DNA of 64,000 nucleotides from Actinobacteria bacterium OV320 (GCA_001298545.1 LJCX01000023.1:1-64000), one strand, 5' to 3'. Shown: positions 26,325 to 36,070, counted from the stretch's first letter. Numbers and translations are program-made. The notes: generated from the letters alone by a model not told the origin.

Positions 26325-27833
26325 CTAGTAGGCCCGCCGCCGGCCTCGCCACCACATCAGCCCGCCGCCGATGAGGAGGATTCCCGCCGCGCCGGCGCCC
26401 GCGGAGGACGCGATCAGCGTGGTGTTGGTGTCGGAGCCCGTGAGGGCGTCACCGAGCTGGCTGCGGGTGGCCGCGTCGGTCTTGGCGGTCGCGCCGCGCG
26501 AGCCCTCGGTGGGCAGGGCCACGTACGGGAAGTACTTCTCGAAGGACTTGTCGTTCTTGTCGACCGCGTCGCCCAGGTCGTTCTTGGAACCGACCAGCTC
26601 ACCCTCGACGACCTGGAGCGAGGCGTCGATCACGTCGTCGGTGAGGCGACGGCCGTTCGGGAAGCCCGCGTTGTCACCGTCGAGGACACCGAGCCGCTTG
26701 GGGCTGGCGGTCGGCTTGATCGAGGTGTTGAGGCGCAGTTCCTCCGACGGCGTCACGTACGGCGGCTGGTTGAGGCCCTTGACACCCTTGAGGAACACGT
26801 CGACGAGGTCGTTGCGCGGCTCGGCCGGCGCCTTGATCTTGTAGATCGCCTCTATGAGCTTGGGCAGCTCGGGGTTGGTGACGTTCTTCAGGAACTGGCC
26901 GTCGTCCTTCGGCTCGGACGCGTTGAACTTGTCCTTGTCCTTGATCGGGTTGACGACCTCGTTGACCAGCGGCATGCCGAGCCGCGAGACCTGCGAGTAG
27001 TGGCCCTGGGCGTTCTCGCGCTGGGTCGTCGACCAGATGCCGACGATCGGCTGGTGCTCCGACTCGGCGATCATGTCGTTCGGGACCTGAAGCGCGATCG
27101 AGTTGACGTTGTAGCCCTTGAGCGTGTCGTTGCCGACCTCGGAGAGGTCACCGCCGTACAGCAGGTCGAAGACGCGCAGGTCGAGGAAGAACGGGTCGTC
27201 GGCCTGGCCCGCGAAGGTCTTGGCGCCGCTGGAGAGCTTGTAGATCGCCTGGTCGCGCAGCTTCGAGTAGTGCGGCATCGAGGCCTTGCCCACGTTCGAC
27301 GGTGCCACCGGCACGTCGTCCGCGATCTTCGTCTCGTGCTCGACCTTCCCCTTCTTGGACTTGATCAGTTCGAGGTCGTACGTCTGCGTGATGTTCAGGT
27401 CGGCGTCGTCCAGGCTCTCGACGACACCCGTGTTGTAGAGGAACGTCTTCTTGTTCTTCACGTGCGTCTTGAAGGTGTAGCGGAAGGTCAGATCCTCCTT
27501 CGCGTCACCGTTGTTGTCGATGTGCAGGTCGTACTGGGCGTCCTCGGCGAACGGGAAGAAGTTGGGACCGCCGGCCGGCTCCTCGAAGGGGATCCAGTTC
27601 GCGACGATCGTCGTCGTGTCCGGGTGGTCCGGGCTGACGAAGGCGTACACGTCGGTGTTGTCGTACTGCGGGGTGCCCGAGATGAGGGGGGCCTCGCGGT
27701 GGCTGGAGGCGTAGGCCGCCCCCGGCACCAGCGTGGCCACGCCGGCGGCTGCGAGCCCCCCGGCGGCCAACGCACCGCAGACGAGGGTCGCGACGCTCCT
27801 GCGTCCGTTGCCGCTCCTGGAGAAAGCTGTCAT
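26325..27833 (-). CDS. Secreted or surface DUF4331 protein
   Basis: 502-aa protein. The ATG at 27833 (MTAFSRSGNGRRS) has GAGGACGG upstream. The twin-arginine-like signal region ends near AAYASSHREAP. The DUF4331 domain starts SSHREAPLISGTPQYDNTDVYAFVSPD, a hallmark of the family, and runs through most of the protein. The C-terminus has a membrane helix (GAAGILLIGGGLMWW) and RGRRR, so the protein stays on the membrane facing out. A SigK-like promoter motif lies just upstream and the next two genes on the strand form an operon with it. Confidence 0.88.
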   Translation of the reverse strand: MTAFSRSGNGRRSVATLVCGALAAGGLAAAGVATLVPGAAYASSHREAPLISGTPQYDNTDVYAFVSPDHPDTTTIVANWIPFEEPAGGPNFFPFAEDAQYDLHIDNNGDAKEDLTFRYTFKTHVKNKKTFLYNTGVVESLDDADLNITQTYDLELIKSKKGKVEHETKIADDVPVAPSNVGKASMPHYSKLRDQAIYKLSSGAKTFAGQADDPFFLDLRVFDLLYGGDLSEVGNDTLKGYNVNSIALQVPNDMIAESEHQPIVGIWSTTQRENAQGHYSQVSRLGMPLVNEVVNPIKDKDKFNASEPKDDGQFLKNVTNPELPKLIEAIYKIKAPAEPRNDLVDVFLKGVKGLNQPPYVTPSEELRLNTSIKPTASPKRLGVLDGDNAGFPNGRRLTDDVIDASLQVVEGELVGSKNDLGDAVDKNDKSFEKYFPYVALPTEGSRGATAKTDAATRSQLGDALTGSDTNTTLIASSAGAGAAGILLIGGGLMWWRGRRRAY

Positions 27834-27872
27834 GCCGTCCGTCCTCTGTGCCAAGTTGCCTGACGGACAGAG

Positions 27873-27900
27873 ATACGGAGCGGGGGGTGGGTTCGGATTG
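27873..27900 (-). promoter_or_regulatory. SigK-like ECF promoter for the DUF4331 operon
   Basis: On the minus strand, CAATCC (27895-27900) and CCGTAT (27873-27878) are separated by 16 bp. Each differs by one base from the mycobacterial SigK consensus CCATCC-N16/17-CCGAAT. The expected transcript would start near 27866, 33 bp before the ATG. Confidence 0.55.
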
Positions 27901-27964
27901 GTCGAATCCAAAAAACTTTTTCTTTCCTGCTCACCCGCGTTTTCGGCGCTTCGATACGTACCCC

Positions 27965-27991
27965 CCATCCGGAGGTGTGTTCGTTGCGAAT
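27965..27991 (+). promoter_or_regulatory. SigK-like ECF promoter for the sigma/anti-sigma operon
   Basis: CCATCC (27965-27970), a 15-bp spacer and GCGAAT (27986-27991) match the SigK-type consensus except for one -10 base and a spacer one base short. The start codon is at 28044. This suggests autoregulation. Confidence 0.55.
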
Positions 27992-28043
27992 GCCTGGTGT
28001 GACGGGGCGGCCCGGGTGTGGCGGCCGCAGGGAGGGGGACCGC

Positions 28044-28586
28044 ATGGAGGCGGACGAGCTACTGGTGCTCGTGGCTGGGGGCGACCAGCGCGCATTCGAA
28101 CAGCTCTACGGACTGGTGTCGGGGCCGGTGTTCGGGCTCGTACGCCGGGTCGTCAGGGATCCCGCGCAGTCGGAGGAGGTCGCCCAGGAGGTGCTCCTGG
28201 AGGCCTGGCGCTCGGCCGGCCGGTTCGACCCGAACCGCGGCAGCGCCCTCTCCTGGATCCTCACCCTCGCGCACCGCCGCGCCGTCGACCGGGTGCGCAG
28301 CGCCCGTGCGGCCGTGGACCGCGAGCAGCGCGAGGCGTCGCGCTATCACGACCCGGCCTTCGACCAGGTGGCCGAGGAGGTCGAGGCGGGCCTGGAACGC
28401 CAGTTGGTCCGCCGCTGCCTCGACCGGCTGACGGCGCTCCAGCGTCAGTCCGTCACCCTCGCCTACTACGACGGCTACACGTACCGTGAAGTGGCCGACC
28501 GGCTGTCGCTGCCGCTGGGCACGGTGAAGACCCGGATGCGTGACGGACTCACGCGGCTGCGCGACTGCCTGGGAGGTGCCGCATGA
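28044..28586 (+). CDS. ECF sigma factor, SigK-like
   Basis: 180-aa sigma-70 family protein. The ATG at 28044 has GGGAGGGGG upstream. Region 2 is FEQLYGLVSGPVFGLVRRVVRDPAQSEEVAQEVLLEAWRSAGRFDP, with SALSWILTLAHRRAVDRVRS. Region 4 is LTALQRQSVTLAYYDGYTYREVADRLSLPLGTVKTRMRDGLTRLRDCL. The sequence fits the SigK/ECF19 group, which is controlled by RskA-type anti-sigma factors, and such a gene overlaps the 3' end (ATGA). Its targets probably include its own operon and the divergent DUF4331-TPR-transporter operon. Confidence 0.92.
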   Translation: MEADELLVLVAGGDQRAFEQLYGLVSGPVFGLVRRVVRDPAQSEEVAQEVLLEAWRSAGRFDPNRGSALSWILTLAHRRAVDRVRSARAAVDREQREASRYHDPAFDQVAEEVEAGLERQLVRRCLDRLTALQRQSVTLAYYDGYTYREVADRLSLPLGTVKTRMRDGLTRLRDCLGGAA

Positions 28587-29401
28587 GTGTGCTCGGCCTG
28601 TTCCGACGCGAGGACCTGCACTCGCTGGCCGCCCCCTACGCGCTCGACGCCCTCGAACCCGACGAACGCCGCCGCTTCGAGAAGCATCTGACGGGCTGCG
28701 ACCGCTGCGCCGCCGAGGTGCGGGCGCTGGCCGAGGACGCCGTCCGGCTCGCCTGGTCCCAGGCCGCGCAGCCACCGCCCCACCTGCGCAGCCGGGTGCT
28801 GGCGGCCGTGCAGAGAACGCCGCAGGAGTCCTCCCGCGCGCCGGCGAGGGAGCGCGCGCCCCAACTGCCGCCGCACGTCTGGGGCACGCAGCCGCCGCCG
28901 GGACGCTCCCGTGCGCCCCGCGCGCGCCGCCCGCTGTTCGTGCCGTTCGCCACGGCCACCGCCGCGGCGGCCCTCGTCGTCGCCTCGCTCTTCGCCGTGC
29001 AGGCGGGCCGTGCCCAGGACGAACTGAACGCCGAGCGCGACCGTGCGCGTGACATCGCCCACGTTCTCGCAGCTCCCGACGCGCTGGCGAGCACCGGGAA
29101 GGACGCGCAGGGCCGCAGTATCGGAGTGATCGCCTCCGCCGGGGAGGGGGAGGCGATCGTCACCCTGAGCGGATACGGCGAGCTGCCCACCGGACAGGTG
29201 CATCAGCTGTGGCTCATGCGCCCCGACGCGCAACCGCGCTCCCTCGGGCTCTTCGACGGCGACACGCCCTTGGTCGCCACCGGTCTCGACAAGGTCGCGA
29301 CATCACTCGCTGTGACCGTCGAACCCGACGGGGGATCACCACAGCCCACTACACAGCCAGTTGTCCAACTCACCCTGAAATCGGTTGGATTCGGAGAGTG
29401 A
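28583..29401 (+). CDS. RskA-like membrane anti-sigma factor
   Basis: 272-aa protein starting in the ATGA overlap with the sigma gene. The N-terminal zinc-binding-like anti-sigma domain contains YALDALEPDERRRFEKHLTGCDRCAAEV (HxxxCxxC). A Pro/Arg linker leads to one membrane helix (FATATAAAALVVASLFAVQAG) and an outer domain with GQVHQLWLMRP and a C-terminal beta-rich part, as in RskA. It would hold the sigma factor at the membrane and release it after proteolysis triggered by a signal at the cell surface. Confidence 0.92.
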   Translation: MSVLGLFRREDLHSLAAPYALDALEPDERRRFEKHLTGCDRCAAEVRALAEDAVRLAWSQAAQPPPHLRSRVLAAVQRTPQESSRAPARERAPQLPPHVWGTQPPPGRSRAPRARRPLFVPFATATAAAALVVASLFAVQAGRAQDELNAERDRARDIAHVLAAPDALASTGKDAQGRSIGVIASAGEGEAIVTLSGYGELPTGQVHQLWLMRPDAQPRSLGLFDGDTPLVATGLDKVATSLAVTVEPDGGSPQPTTQPVVQLTLKSVGFGE

Positions 29402-29526
29402 TCGGAGAGGCGTCGTCAACCCCCTTACGGGGAAGGTGAATCCTGTGAGCTCGATACACGTGTGCCTCGACGGGGCGATAGGGTTACCCTGCCCGGGCCG
29501 GGTGGACTCGTACGGGTGGGGAGTGA

Positions 29527-29944
29527 CATGGAACAGATAACGATGCACAGCAGGGCGCGGGTCCCTGCGATCACCTGCGGGAGCAGTGCGACCAGTTCGC
29601 GCCTCGACCGCCATCTCTCGGTGCTGGCGGGCCCCGCCCCACCGCAGCGCGAGACGCTCGAGGCGACCTCGCTCATGCGGGAGCTGACCGCGCGTGAACC
29701 CGCGCGTGGCCACGGCCCCAAGACGGCGCGGGCACACAGGAAAGAGAAAGCGAGCCACGGGGGGGGGGGGTCCCGCCGCCCCCCGGGGGGAGCGGGGCGC
29801 CCAGTCCGCGCCCCGACCGCCATCTCGGGGGGCGGGCGGGCCCCGCCATACCGCAGCGCGAGACGCTCGAGGCGACCTCGCTCATGCGGGAGCTGACCGC
29901 GCGTGAACCCGCGCGTGGCCACGGCCCCAAGACGGCGCGGGCAC
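29527..29944 (+). repeat. 209-bp imperfect tandem duplication with poly-G run
   Basis: Copy 1 is 29527-29735 and copy 2 is 29736-29944. Alignment is gap-free from 29561/29770 to the end, and shifts by one base further 5'. Divergence in copy 2 is concentrated in the first 120 bp. It may be an assembly or base-calling error rather than biology. Confidence 0.75.
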
Positions 29945-30018
29945 GGGTGAGCCGCGTCTCGCTCTTCGCGCCGCTGCGCCGACTGCGGCGGTCACTGTTC
30001 GGAGGCAACAAGCACTGA
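29528..30018 (+). pseudogene. Small protein gene disrupted by a 209-bp imperfect tandem duplication
   Basis: A 93-aa reading frame can be rebuilt: it starts at 29528 (MEQITMHSRARVPAITCG), runs to 29735, and continues from 29945 to the TGA at 30016-30018 (VSRVSLFAPLRRLRRSLFGG). Between them, 29736-29944 is a second copy of 29527-29735. Because 209 is not a multiple of three, the frame is broken: the continuous reading frame from 29528 ends at 29896. The second copy is identical over its last 86 bp but heavily altered before that, nearly all A/T to G/C, and contains a 12-base G run (29759-29770). The protein is basic at its C-terminus; its function is unknown. Confidence 0.7.
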
Positions 30019-30053
30019 CCGGCCGGCGCGTCCTCACGTACTGAGTCCCGCGC

Positions 30054-31262
30054 TCAGGCGGCCACACCGTCCCGGCGCAGCGCTGCGATCTCCTCGTCCG
30101 TCATCCCCACGGCACGCAGCAGCGCTTCGGTGTGTTCCCCGAGCGCGGGCACGTCTCCCATCAGTGCCTCCGCCCCGCCCGGCAGCGTGATCGGGGGCAG
30201 CAGTGCCCGCAGCGGTCCGACCGGCGTCCCCACCTCCCGCCACCGCTCACGGGCCGCCAGCTGCGGATGCTCCGCCAGCTCGTGCAGATCCCTCAGGCGT
30301 GCGCAGGCGATGCCCGCGCCCTCCAGCCGCGCGAGTGCCTCGTCGGCGTCCAGGGCGCCCAGTGCTCCGGCCACCAGCGCGTCCGTGCGCTCCCGGTTCA
30401 CCACCCGTGCCGCGTTCGTCGCGTACGCGGGATCCGTCCCCGCGTCGGGCCGGCCGAGGACCTGTTCGGCCAGCCGTCGCCACTCCCGGTCGTTCTGCAC
30501 GGACAGCAGCACCCGTCCGCCGTCGGCGGTGGGGTAGGCGTCGTAGGGCGCGATCACCGCGTGCGCGAGGCCGGTGCGGGCCGGGGCGGCGCCGCCGTGC
30601 ATCGTGTGGTGCAGCGGATGCCCCATCCACTCCGCGAGCGCCTCCAGCATCGACACCTCCACCGGACCGCCCCGCCCGGTCGTGCCGCGCCGCACCAGCG
30701 CCGCCAGCACGCCGGAGAAGGCGTACATGGCCGCGGCGATGTCCGCCGCCGGGATCCCCGCCTTCACCGGCTGCTCGGGCGTCCCGGTCACCGACACCAG
30801 GCCCGCCTCGCACTGCACGAGCATGTCGTACGCCCGCTTGTCCGCGTACGGCCCGCTCGCGCCGTACCCGGAGATGTCGACGGCGACCAGCCGCGGATGC
30901 GCCGCGCACAGGGTGGCCGCGTCCAGACCCAGCCGGGCCGCCGCCCCCTGCGCGAGGTTCTGCACGAACACGTCCGCGTCGGCGATCAGCCGCCGTACGA
31001 CGTCCAGGCCGCGTGGGTCCTTGAGGTCCAGCGCGATGGACTCCTTGCCCCGGTTGCACCACACGAAGTGCGAGGCGAGGCCGGCGGCGGCCGTGTCGTA
31101 GCCGCGGGCGAAGTCACCGCCGTCGATCCGCTCGACCTTGATCACCCGGGCGCCGAGATCGGCGAGCTGGCGGGTGGCGAACGGGGCCGCGACCGCCTGC
31201 TCGACGGCGACGACGGTGAGGCCCTCCAGGGGCGGCGGCAGCGGCGGGGGGCTCTGGTCCAT
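30054..31262 (-). CDS. CaiB/BaiF family III CoA-transferase
   Basis: 402-aa protein with the family III fold: LEGLTVVAVEQAVAAPFATRQLADLGARVIKVER at the N-terminus, WCNRGKESIALDLKDPRG, the catalytic Asp in KRAYDMLVQ, then GIPAADIAAAMYAFSGVLAAL and a C-terminal domain. Such enzymes move CoA between carboxylic acids, often in degradation of carnitine, oxalate, aromatic or branched acids. It is the last gene in a minus-strand run that starts with hmgA, 10 bp after the preceding gene, so a link to aromatic amino acid degradation is possible but unproven. Confidence 0.9.
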   Translation of the reverse strand: MDQSPPPLPPPLEGLTVVAVEQAVAAPFATRQLADLGARVIKVERIDGGDFARGYDTAAAGLASHFVWCNRGKESIALDLKDPRGLDVVRRLIADADVFVQNLAQGAAARLGLDAATLCAAHPRLVAVDISGYGASGPYADKRAYDMLVQCEAGLVSVTGTPEQPVKAGIPAADIAAAMYAFSGVLAALVRRGTTGRGGPVEVSMLEALAEWMGHPLHHTMHGGAAPARTGLAHAVIAPYDAYPTADGGRVLLSVQNDREWRRLAEQVLGRPDAGTDPAYATNAARVVNRERTDALVAGALGALDADEALARLEGAGIACARLRDLHELAEHPQLAARERWREVGTPVGPLRALLPPITLPGGAEALMGDVPALGEHTEALLRAVGMTDEEIAALRRDGVAA

Positions 31263-31272
31263 GGGGTGGATG

Positions 31273-32418
31273 CTAGAGCAGGGCGAACTGGCCCTCCGGG
31301 CCCTCCTCGTGGTGGTCGAGGACCGTCGCCGGGTGCCGGACCCGGTCGGGGACCGGCAGGACGCCCGCCGCGCGCAGCTCCTTCGCGGTGATCGTGTCCG
31401 GCACCGTCAACTCCTCCTGCTGGGCGCGCGCTTCCGCGAACAGCGCCAACACCGTGATCAGTTCGAGGAGTTCGGAGGTCCAGGCCTGCGGCCAGGTCGT
31501 CGGGCGGATCGCGGCCAGGGTGCCCGGGCCGGGCTCCGCCGTCCGGGCCGCGAACCACTGCTCCAGGACGCGGACCCCGCCCGCCGTGAAGTCCCAGGCC
31601 GCGGGCGGGACCGGGGAGACCCGGCCGCCGTCGAGGTGCAGGGTCTCCTCGTCGCGGTCGTAGTGCAGCGTCAGGGGCCGGCCGGGCAGCGGGGCGCGGA
31701 CGTAGGGGCGGCGGCCGCCCGGGAGCCGGGGGCGGTCGCCGTCGCGGCGGAGCAGCCACAGGGCGCGGCGGCCCAGTTCCACGCCCCGGGCCCAGAGCCC
31801 GGGGTCCCGGGTGAGCGGGACGGTGAGATCGGGGCGGACGGCGGTCAGGGTCCAGGCCAGGAAGTCCACCGGATCTCGGGAGTGGCCGAGGTGCTCCAGC
31901 AGGCCCGGCGCCAGGTTGGGTTCCACGCCGCCGGGGCGCCGGTACAGCGGGCGGATCCGGCCGGGGCGCGCCAGCGGGATCAGGGCGGTCGCGAGCAGCG
32001 GCGGGCCCGGCGGGGGCGGCGTCTCCACGACGAAGACCTGGTGCTCGTCCGCCACCCGCCACAGCTCCGGGCGGGCCGCGTCGATCAGCCGGTGGTCGGG
32101 GATGAGCCAGTGCTCGTCGAAGGGCCCGGTCAGCACCCGCACCGGCTCGGGGCAGGGGCCCGAGGCGCGGACGAGTCTCTCGGTGCCGCCGAGGTGCCCG
32201 GGCAGCTGCCCGACCGCCGTGTGCAGGGTGCGTGAGCGGGTCGGCTCGAACAGGGCCTCGCGGCCCGGGCCCTCGGTCTTCACCAGGGTGTCCCAGCGGG
32301 CTTTCAGGGAAGCCGGGTCGGGGTCCGTCGGCCACCCCCGGCCGAGCCGCGGCGGTGCGACGGACCACGGCATGAGGTCCGCCAGCGGCGGAGCGTCGTC
32401 GGGCGTCACGCTGGGCAT
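31273..32418 (-). CDS. Orphan protein resembling the type ISP (LlaBIII) C-terminal specificity domain
   Basis: 381-aa protein. Recognisable segments: MPSVTPDDAPPLADLMPWSVAP, FDEHWLIPDHRLIDAARPELWRV, RPGRIRPLYRRPGG, PNLAPGLLEHL, LPGGRRPYVRA, VSPVPPAAWDF, TSELLELITVLALF and a conserved end HHEEGPEGQFALL. I recall this pattern as annotated 'type ISP restriction/modification enzyme' in streptomycetes because it resembles the DNA-specificity domain of single-chain type ISP enzymes. No helicase, nuclease or methylase motif is present here or next door, so it is not a complete restriction system. It may be a DNA-binding or regulatory protein. Confidence 0.6.
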   Translation of the reverse strand: MPSVTPDDAPPLADLMPWSVAPPRLGRGWPTDPDPASLKARWDTLVKTEGPGREALFEPTRSRTLHTAVGQLPGHLGGTERLVRASGPCPEPVRVLTGPFDEHWLIPDHRLIDAARPELWRVADEHQVFVVETPPPPGPPLLATALIPLARPGRIRPLYRRPGGVEPNLAPGLLEHLGHSRDPVDFLAWTLTAVRPDLTVPLTRDPGLWARGVELGRRALWLLRRDGDRPRLPGGRRPYVRAPLPGRPLTLHYDRDEETLHLDGGRVSPVPPAAWDFTAGGVRVLEQWFAARTAEPGPGTLAAIRPTTWPQAWTSELLELITVLALFAEARAQQEELTVPDTITAKELRAAGVLPVPDRVRHPATVLDHHEEGPEGQFALL

Positions 32419-32443
32419 CGTACGACGGGTCGCCCGTGGCCGG

Positions 32444-33193
32444 TCACGTCGCGTCGAGGGAGACCGTGAAGGAGAAACGGTCGCCCCGGTAGTGGATGAC
32501 GGCCACGTCGAGGACCTGTCCGCCGGTGTCGTAGATGACGCCCGTGTAGTGCAGGATCGGGCTGAGCAGCGGGACCCGGAGCAGCTGGGCGGTCTCCGGG
32601 TCCGCCAGCCGGGCCTCGACCGTGTCCGTGATCCGGCCGATGTCCACGCCCGTGAGGTCCCGCAGCACCTTCGTCATGGGCCGGCGGACCAGGTCCTCGG
32701 GGTCGATCCGGGCGGCGATCTCGGGACGGACGTAGTTGCGGGCGTGGTTGGTCGGCTCACCCGTGTTCTCGTCGCTGCGCAGCCGGTGGTAGGTCGCCAC
32801 CTCGGCCAGGTCCGGGAAGTGCTCGGCGACCTCGGCGGGGACGGACGTACGGCCGTGGTCGAGGAGTTCCGTCGTCATCGCGGACTGCTGGGCCACGATC
32901 GCGTCGACCGAGCCGAGGAGCCGGACCGGGGCGCCCCGTCGCGCGCTCGGCTCGATGAACGTGCCCCGTCGGCGGTGGCGGCTGATCAGCCCCTCGTCCT
33001 CCAGTTCCTTCAGTGCCTGCCGCATGGTCAGCACGCTCACCCCGTAGTGACCCGCCAACTGCTCCTCGGTGGGCAGTCGGAGCGGGTCCTGCGGCGAGCG
33101 GCCGAGTATCGAGGCGCGCAGCGACTGCGACACCTGGTACCAGAGCGGCAGCTTTCGGGTGAGGACGATCGAGTCGGGCGCGAAGGAGGTCAC
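32444..33193 (-). CDS. GntR-family regulator, HutC/UTRA type
   Basis: 249-aa protein. The N-terminal winged HTH (PLWYQVSQSLRASI, then LPTEEQLAGHYGVSVLTMRQALKELEDEGLISRHRRRGTF) is followed by a UTRA ligand-binding domain (ATYHRLRSDENTGEPTNHARNYV to the C-terminus). It lies 26 bp after hmgA on the same strand and is the likely repressor of that catabolic operon. UTRA domains bind small effectors, possibly an aromatic intermediate such as homogentisate. An inverted repeat upstream of hmgA at 34610-34633 is a candidate operator. Confidence 0.88.
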   Translation of the reverse strand: MTSFAPDSIVLTRKLPLWYQVSQSLRASILGRSPQDPLRLPTEEQLAGHYGVSVLTMRQALKELEDEGLISRHRRRGTFIEPSARRGAPVRLLGSVDAIVAQQSAMTTELLDHGRTSVPAEVAEHFPDLAEVATYHRLRSDENTGEPTNHARNYVRPEIAARIDPEDLVRRPMTKVLRDLTGVDIGRITDTVEARLADPETAQLLRVPLLSPILHYTGVIYDTGGQVLDVAVIHYRGDRFSFTVSLDAT

Positions 33194-33219
33194 GGGCTAT
33201 CCGTACCGGTCGGCATCGT

Positions 33220-34572
<1,353 letters not shown>

Positions 34573-34609
34573 GATCGCTCCCTCCGGCGCCCCGCGGGTG
34601 CGCCTGCTG

Positions 34610-34633
34610 ATTCCTATGCATCACCGTAGGATT
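34610..34633. promoter_or_regulatory. Candidate operator upstream of hmgA
   Basis: ATTCCTA (34610-34616) and TAGGATT (34627-34633) form an inverted repeat with 6 of 7 pairs, 10 bp apart, 38-61 bp before the hmgA start codon on the minus strand. This is a suitable place for a repressor such as the adjacent GntR protein. Confidence 0.4.
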
Positions 34634-34749
34634 GCGATTTCCCCGGCGCAAGAGGTGCGCCGGTCCTCCTCCTGGAGGACGATCAAGACGGCCGGAACCA
34701 GACTCCAGGGGGATCCCGCGTGTCGGTCCGTTGTTCTACGCTCCCCCGC

Positions 34750-35271
34750 ATGTCGTGGACGCGCGGAAGCCTCGCCGTGCCCGCGGTCTGTGTCCTGCTG
34801 CTGGCCGGATCCACGGGCTGCGGCACCGGTGACGCCCATGAGCGGGGGGACGCGTCGACCGCGGCGTCGGTCTCCCCCTCGCCGGTGGGCAAGGTCCTGA
34901 AGGACACGGACGACGAAGGGCGGCACTACCGCGAGGTGGAGAAGAAGGGGGCACCCGAGGTCGGTGTCGAGGTGGAGCCCGAGGCGGACGGGAGCTGGGA
35001 CGTCCGCCTGAAGGTGGAGAACTTCCGGTTCACGCCCACCGCGGCGAAGGCGGGGGTGGCCCACGGCCGCGGCGCCGCCCGGCTCTACGTGGACGACCAG
35101 CCGGTCGCCGACCTGCGCACCCCGTCCTACCGCATCCCGGCCGGCTACCTGCCGCACGGCACCCATCAGGTCACCGCCCGGCTGTGCGCGGACGACGGCA
35201 CGGTGTGGGCGGTGGACGGCAAGGCGGTGGAGAGCACGGCGTACATCACGGCGTCGGAGCCCTCGTCCTGA
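34750..35271 (+). CDS. Putative lipoprotein
   Basis: 173-aa protein. The ATG at 34750 gives a signal peptide MSWTRGSLAVPAVCVLLLAG with a lipobox-like STGC, making Cys24 the lipidated residue. A disordered acidic/Ser region follows, then a compact domain of about 110 residues (DGSWDVRLKVENFRFTP..., RLYVDDQPVADLRTPSYRIPAGYLPHGTHQVTARLCADDG) that resembles small beta-sandwich metal or ligand-binding folds. No active-site motif is evident. It is extracytoplasmic and the function is unknown. Confidence 0.82.
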   Translation: MSWTRGSLAVPAVCVLLLAGSTGCGTGDAHERGDASTAASVSPSPVGKVLKDTDDEGRHYREVEKKGAPEVGVEVEPEADGSWDVRLKVENFRFTPTAAKAGVAHGRGAARLYVDDQPVADLRTPSYRIPAGYLPHGTHQVTARLCADDGTVWAVDGKAVESTAYITASEPSS

Positions 35272-35363
35272 GCGTCCTCCCCCGGCGGGTCCCCGTTGAG
35301 TGCATCAGGCATCTTTCTCCGTACCGAGGGGTGAGGTTCACCCCGCCGCGACGGAAAGGCATC

Positions 35364-35981
35364 ATGAGCTCCGTGCCCCAAGCGACATCGCTCCGTCGTG
35401 CGCCCGTGCAGCGGCGCAGCGCCGAACGGCTGACCAGAATCCTCGACGCCTGCGCCGACCTGCTGGACGAGGTCGGCTACGACGGCCTGAGTACCCGGGC
35501 CGTCGCCGAGCGCGCCGGCGTCCCCATCGGCTCCGTCTACCGCTTCTTCGGCAACAAGCGGCAGATGGCCGACGCGTTGGCGCAGCGCAACCTCGAGCGC
35601 TACTCCGAGCGCGTCACCGAGCGGCTGAAGGGCGCGCGCCGGGGTGACTGGCGGGCCGCCATGGACGCCGTGCTCGACGAGTACCTGGCCATGAAGCACA
35701 CCGCTCCCGGGTTCTCCCTCGTCGACTTCGGCAACCAGATCCCGGTCGGCGCCCGGCACGCGGAACCCAACCACCGGGTCGCCGACCGCCTCACCGACCT
35801 GCTCTCCGACTATCTCGTCCGCGAGCCCGACGACGACCTGCGCCGCACCTTCCTGATCGCCGTGGAGACCGCGGACACCCTCGTCCAGCTGGCCTTCCGG
35901 GTGGATCCGGAGGGCGATCCGAAGGTGATCGACGAGACGCGCGAGCTGCTGCGGGCGTATCTGGCGAGGACCCTGGACTGA
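35364..35981 (+). CDS. TetR-family regulator
   Basis: 205-aa protein. The ATG at 35364 follows GGAAAGG. HTH: AERLTRILDACADLLDEVGYDGLSTRAVAERAGVPIGSVYRFFGNKRQMADAL. The C-terminal helical ligand domain ends VIDETRELLRAYLARTLD. It precedes the molybdoenzyme gene by 139 bp on the same strand, and a TetR-type palindrome lies between them at 36055-36070. It probably regulates the downstream gene. The ligand is unknown. Confidence 0.9.
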   Translation: MSSVPQATSLRRAPVQRRSAERLTRILDACADLLDEVGYDGLSTRAVAERAGVPIGSVYRFFGNKRQMADALAQRNLERYSERVTERLKGARRGDWRAAMDAVLDEYLAMKHTAPGFSLVDFGNQIPVGARHAEPNHRVADRLTDLLSDYLVREPDDDLRRTFLIAVETADTLVQLAFRVDPEGDPKVIDETRELLRAYLARTLD

Positions 35982-36054
35982 GCCGTCCGGCACGGGTGCC
36001 GGAACGAGCCGCTCGCGAGTTTGCGCCGTCACCCCGAGACCCCTCCCCTCCGTT

Positions 36055-36070
36055 CATACCGGTCGGTATG
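36055..36070. promoter_or_regulatory. TetR-type palindromic operator
   Basis: CATACCGGTCGGTATG has 7-bp perfect arms around a 2-bp centre and lies 50 bp before the molybdoenzyme GTG. The size and symmetry suit a TetR dimer; the TetR gene is immediately upstream. Confidence 0.65.

Noticed and set aside
31273..32418. Complete restriction-modification system
   Set aside because: Only a specificity-like domain is present; no methylase, helicase or nuclease motifs in the gene or its neighbours.
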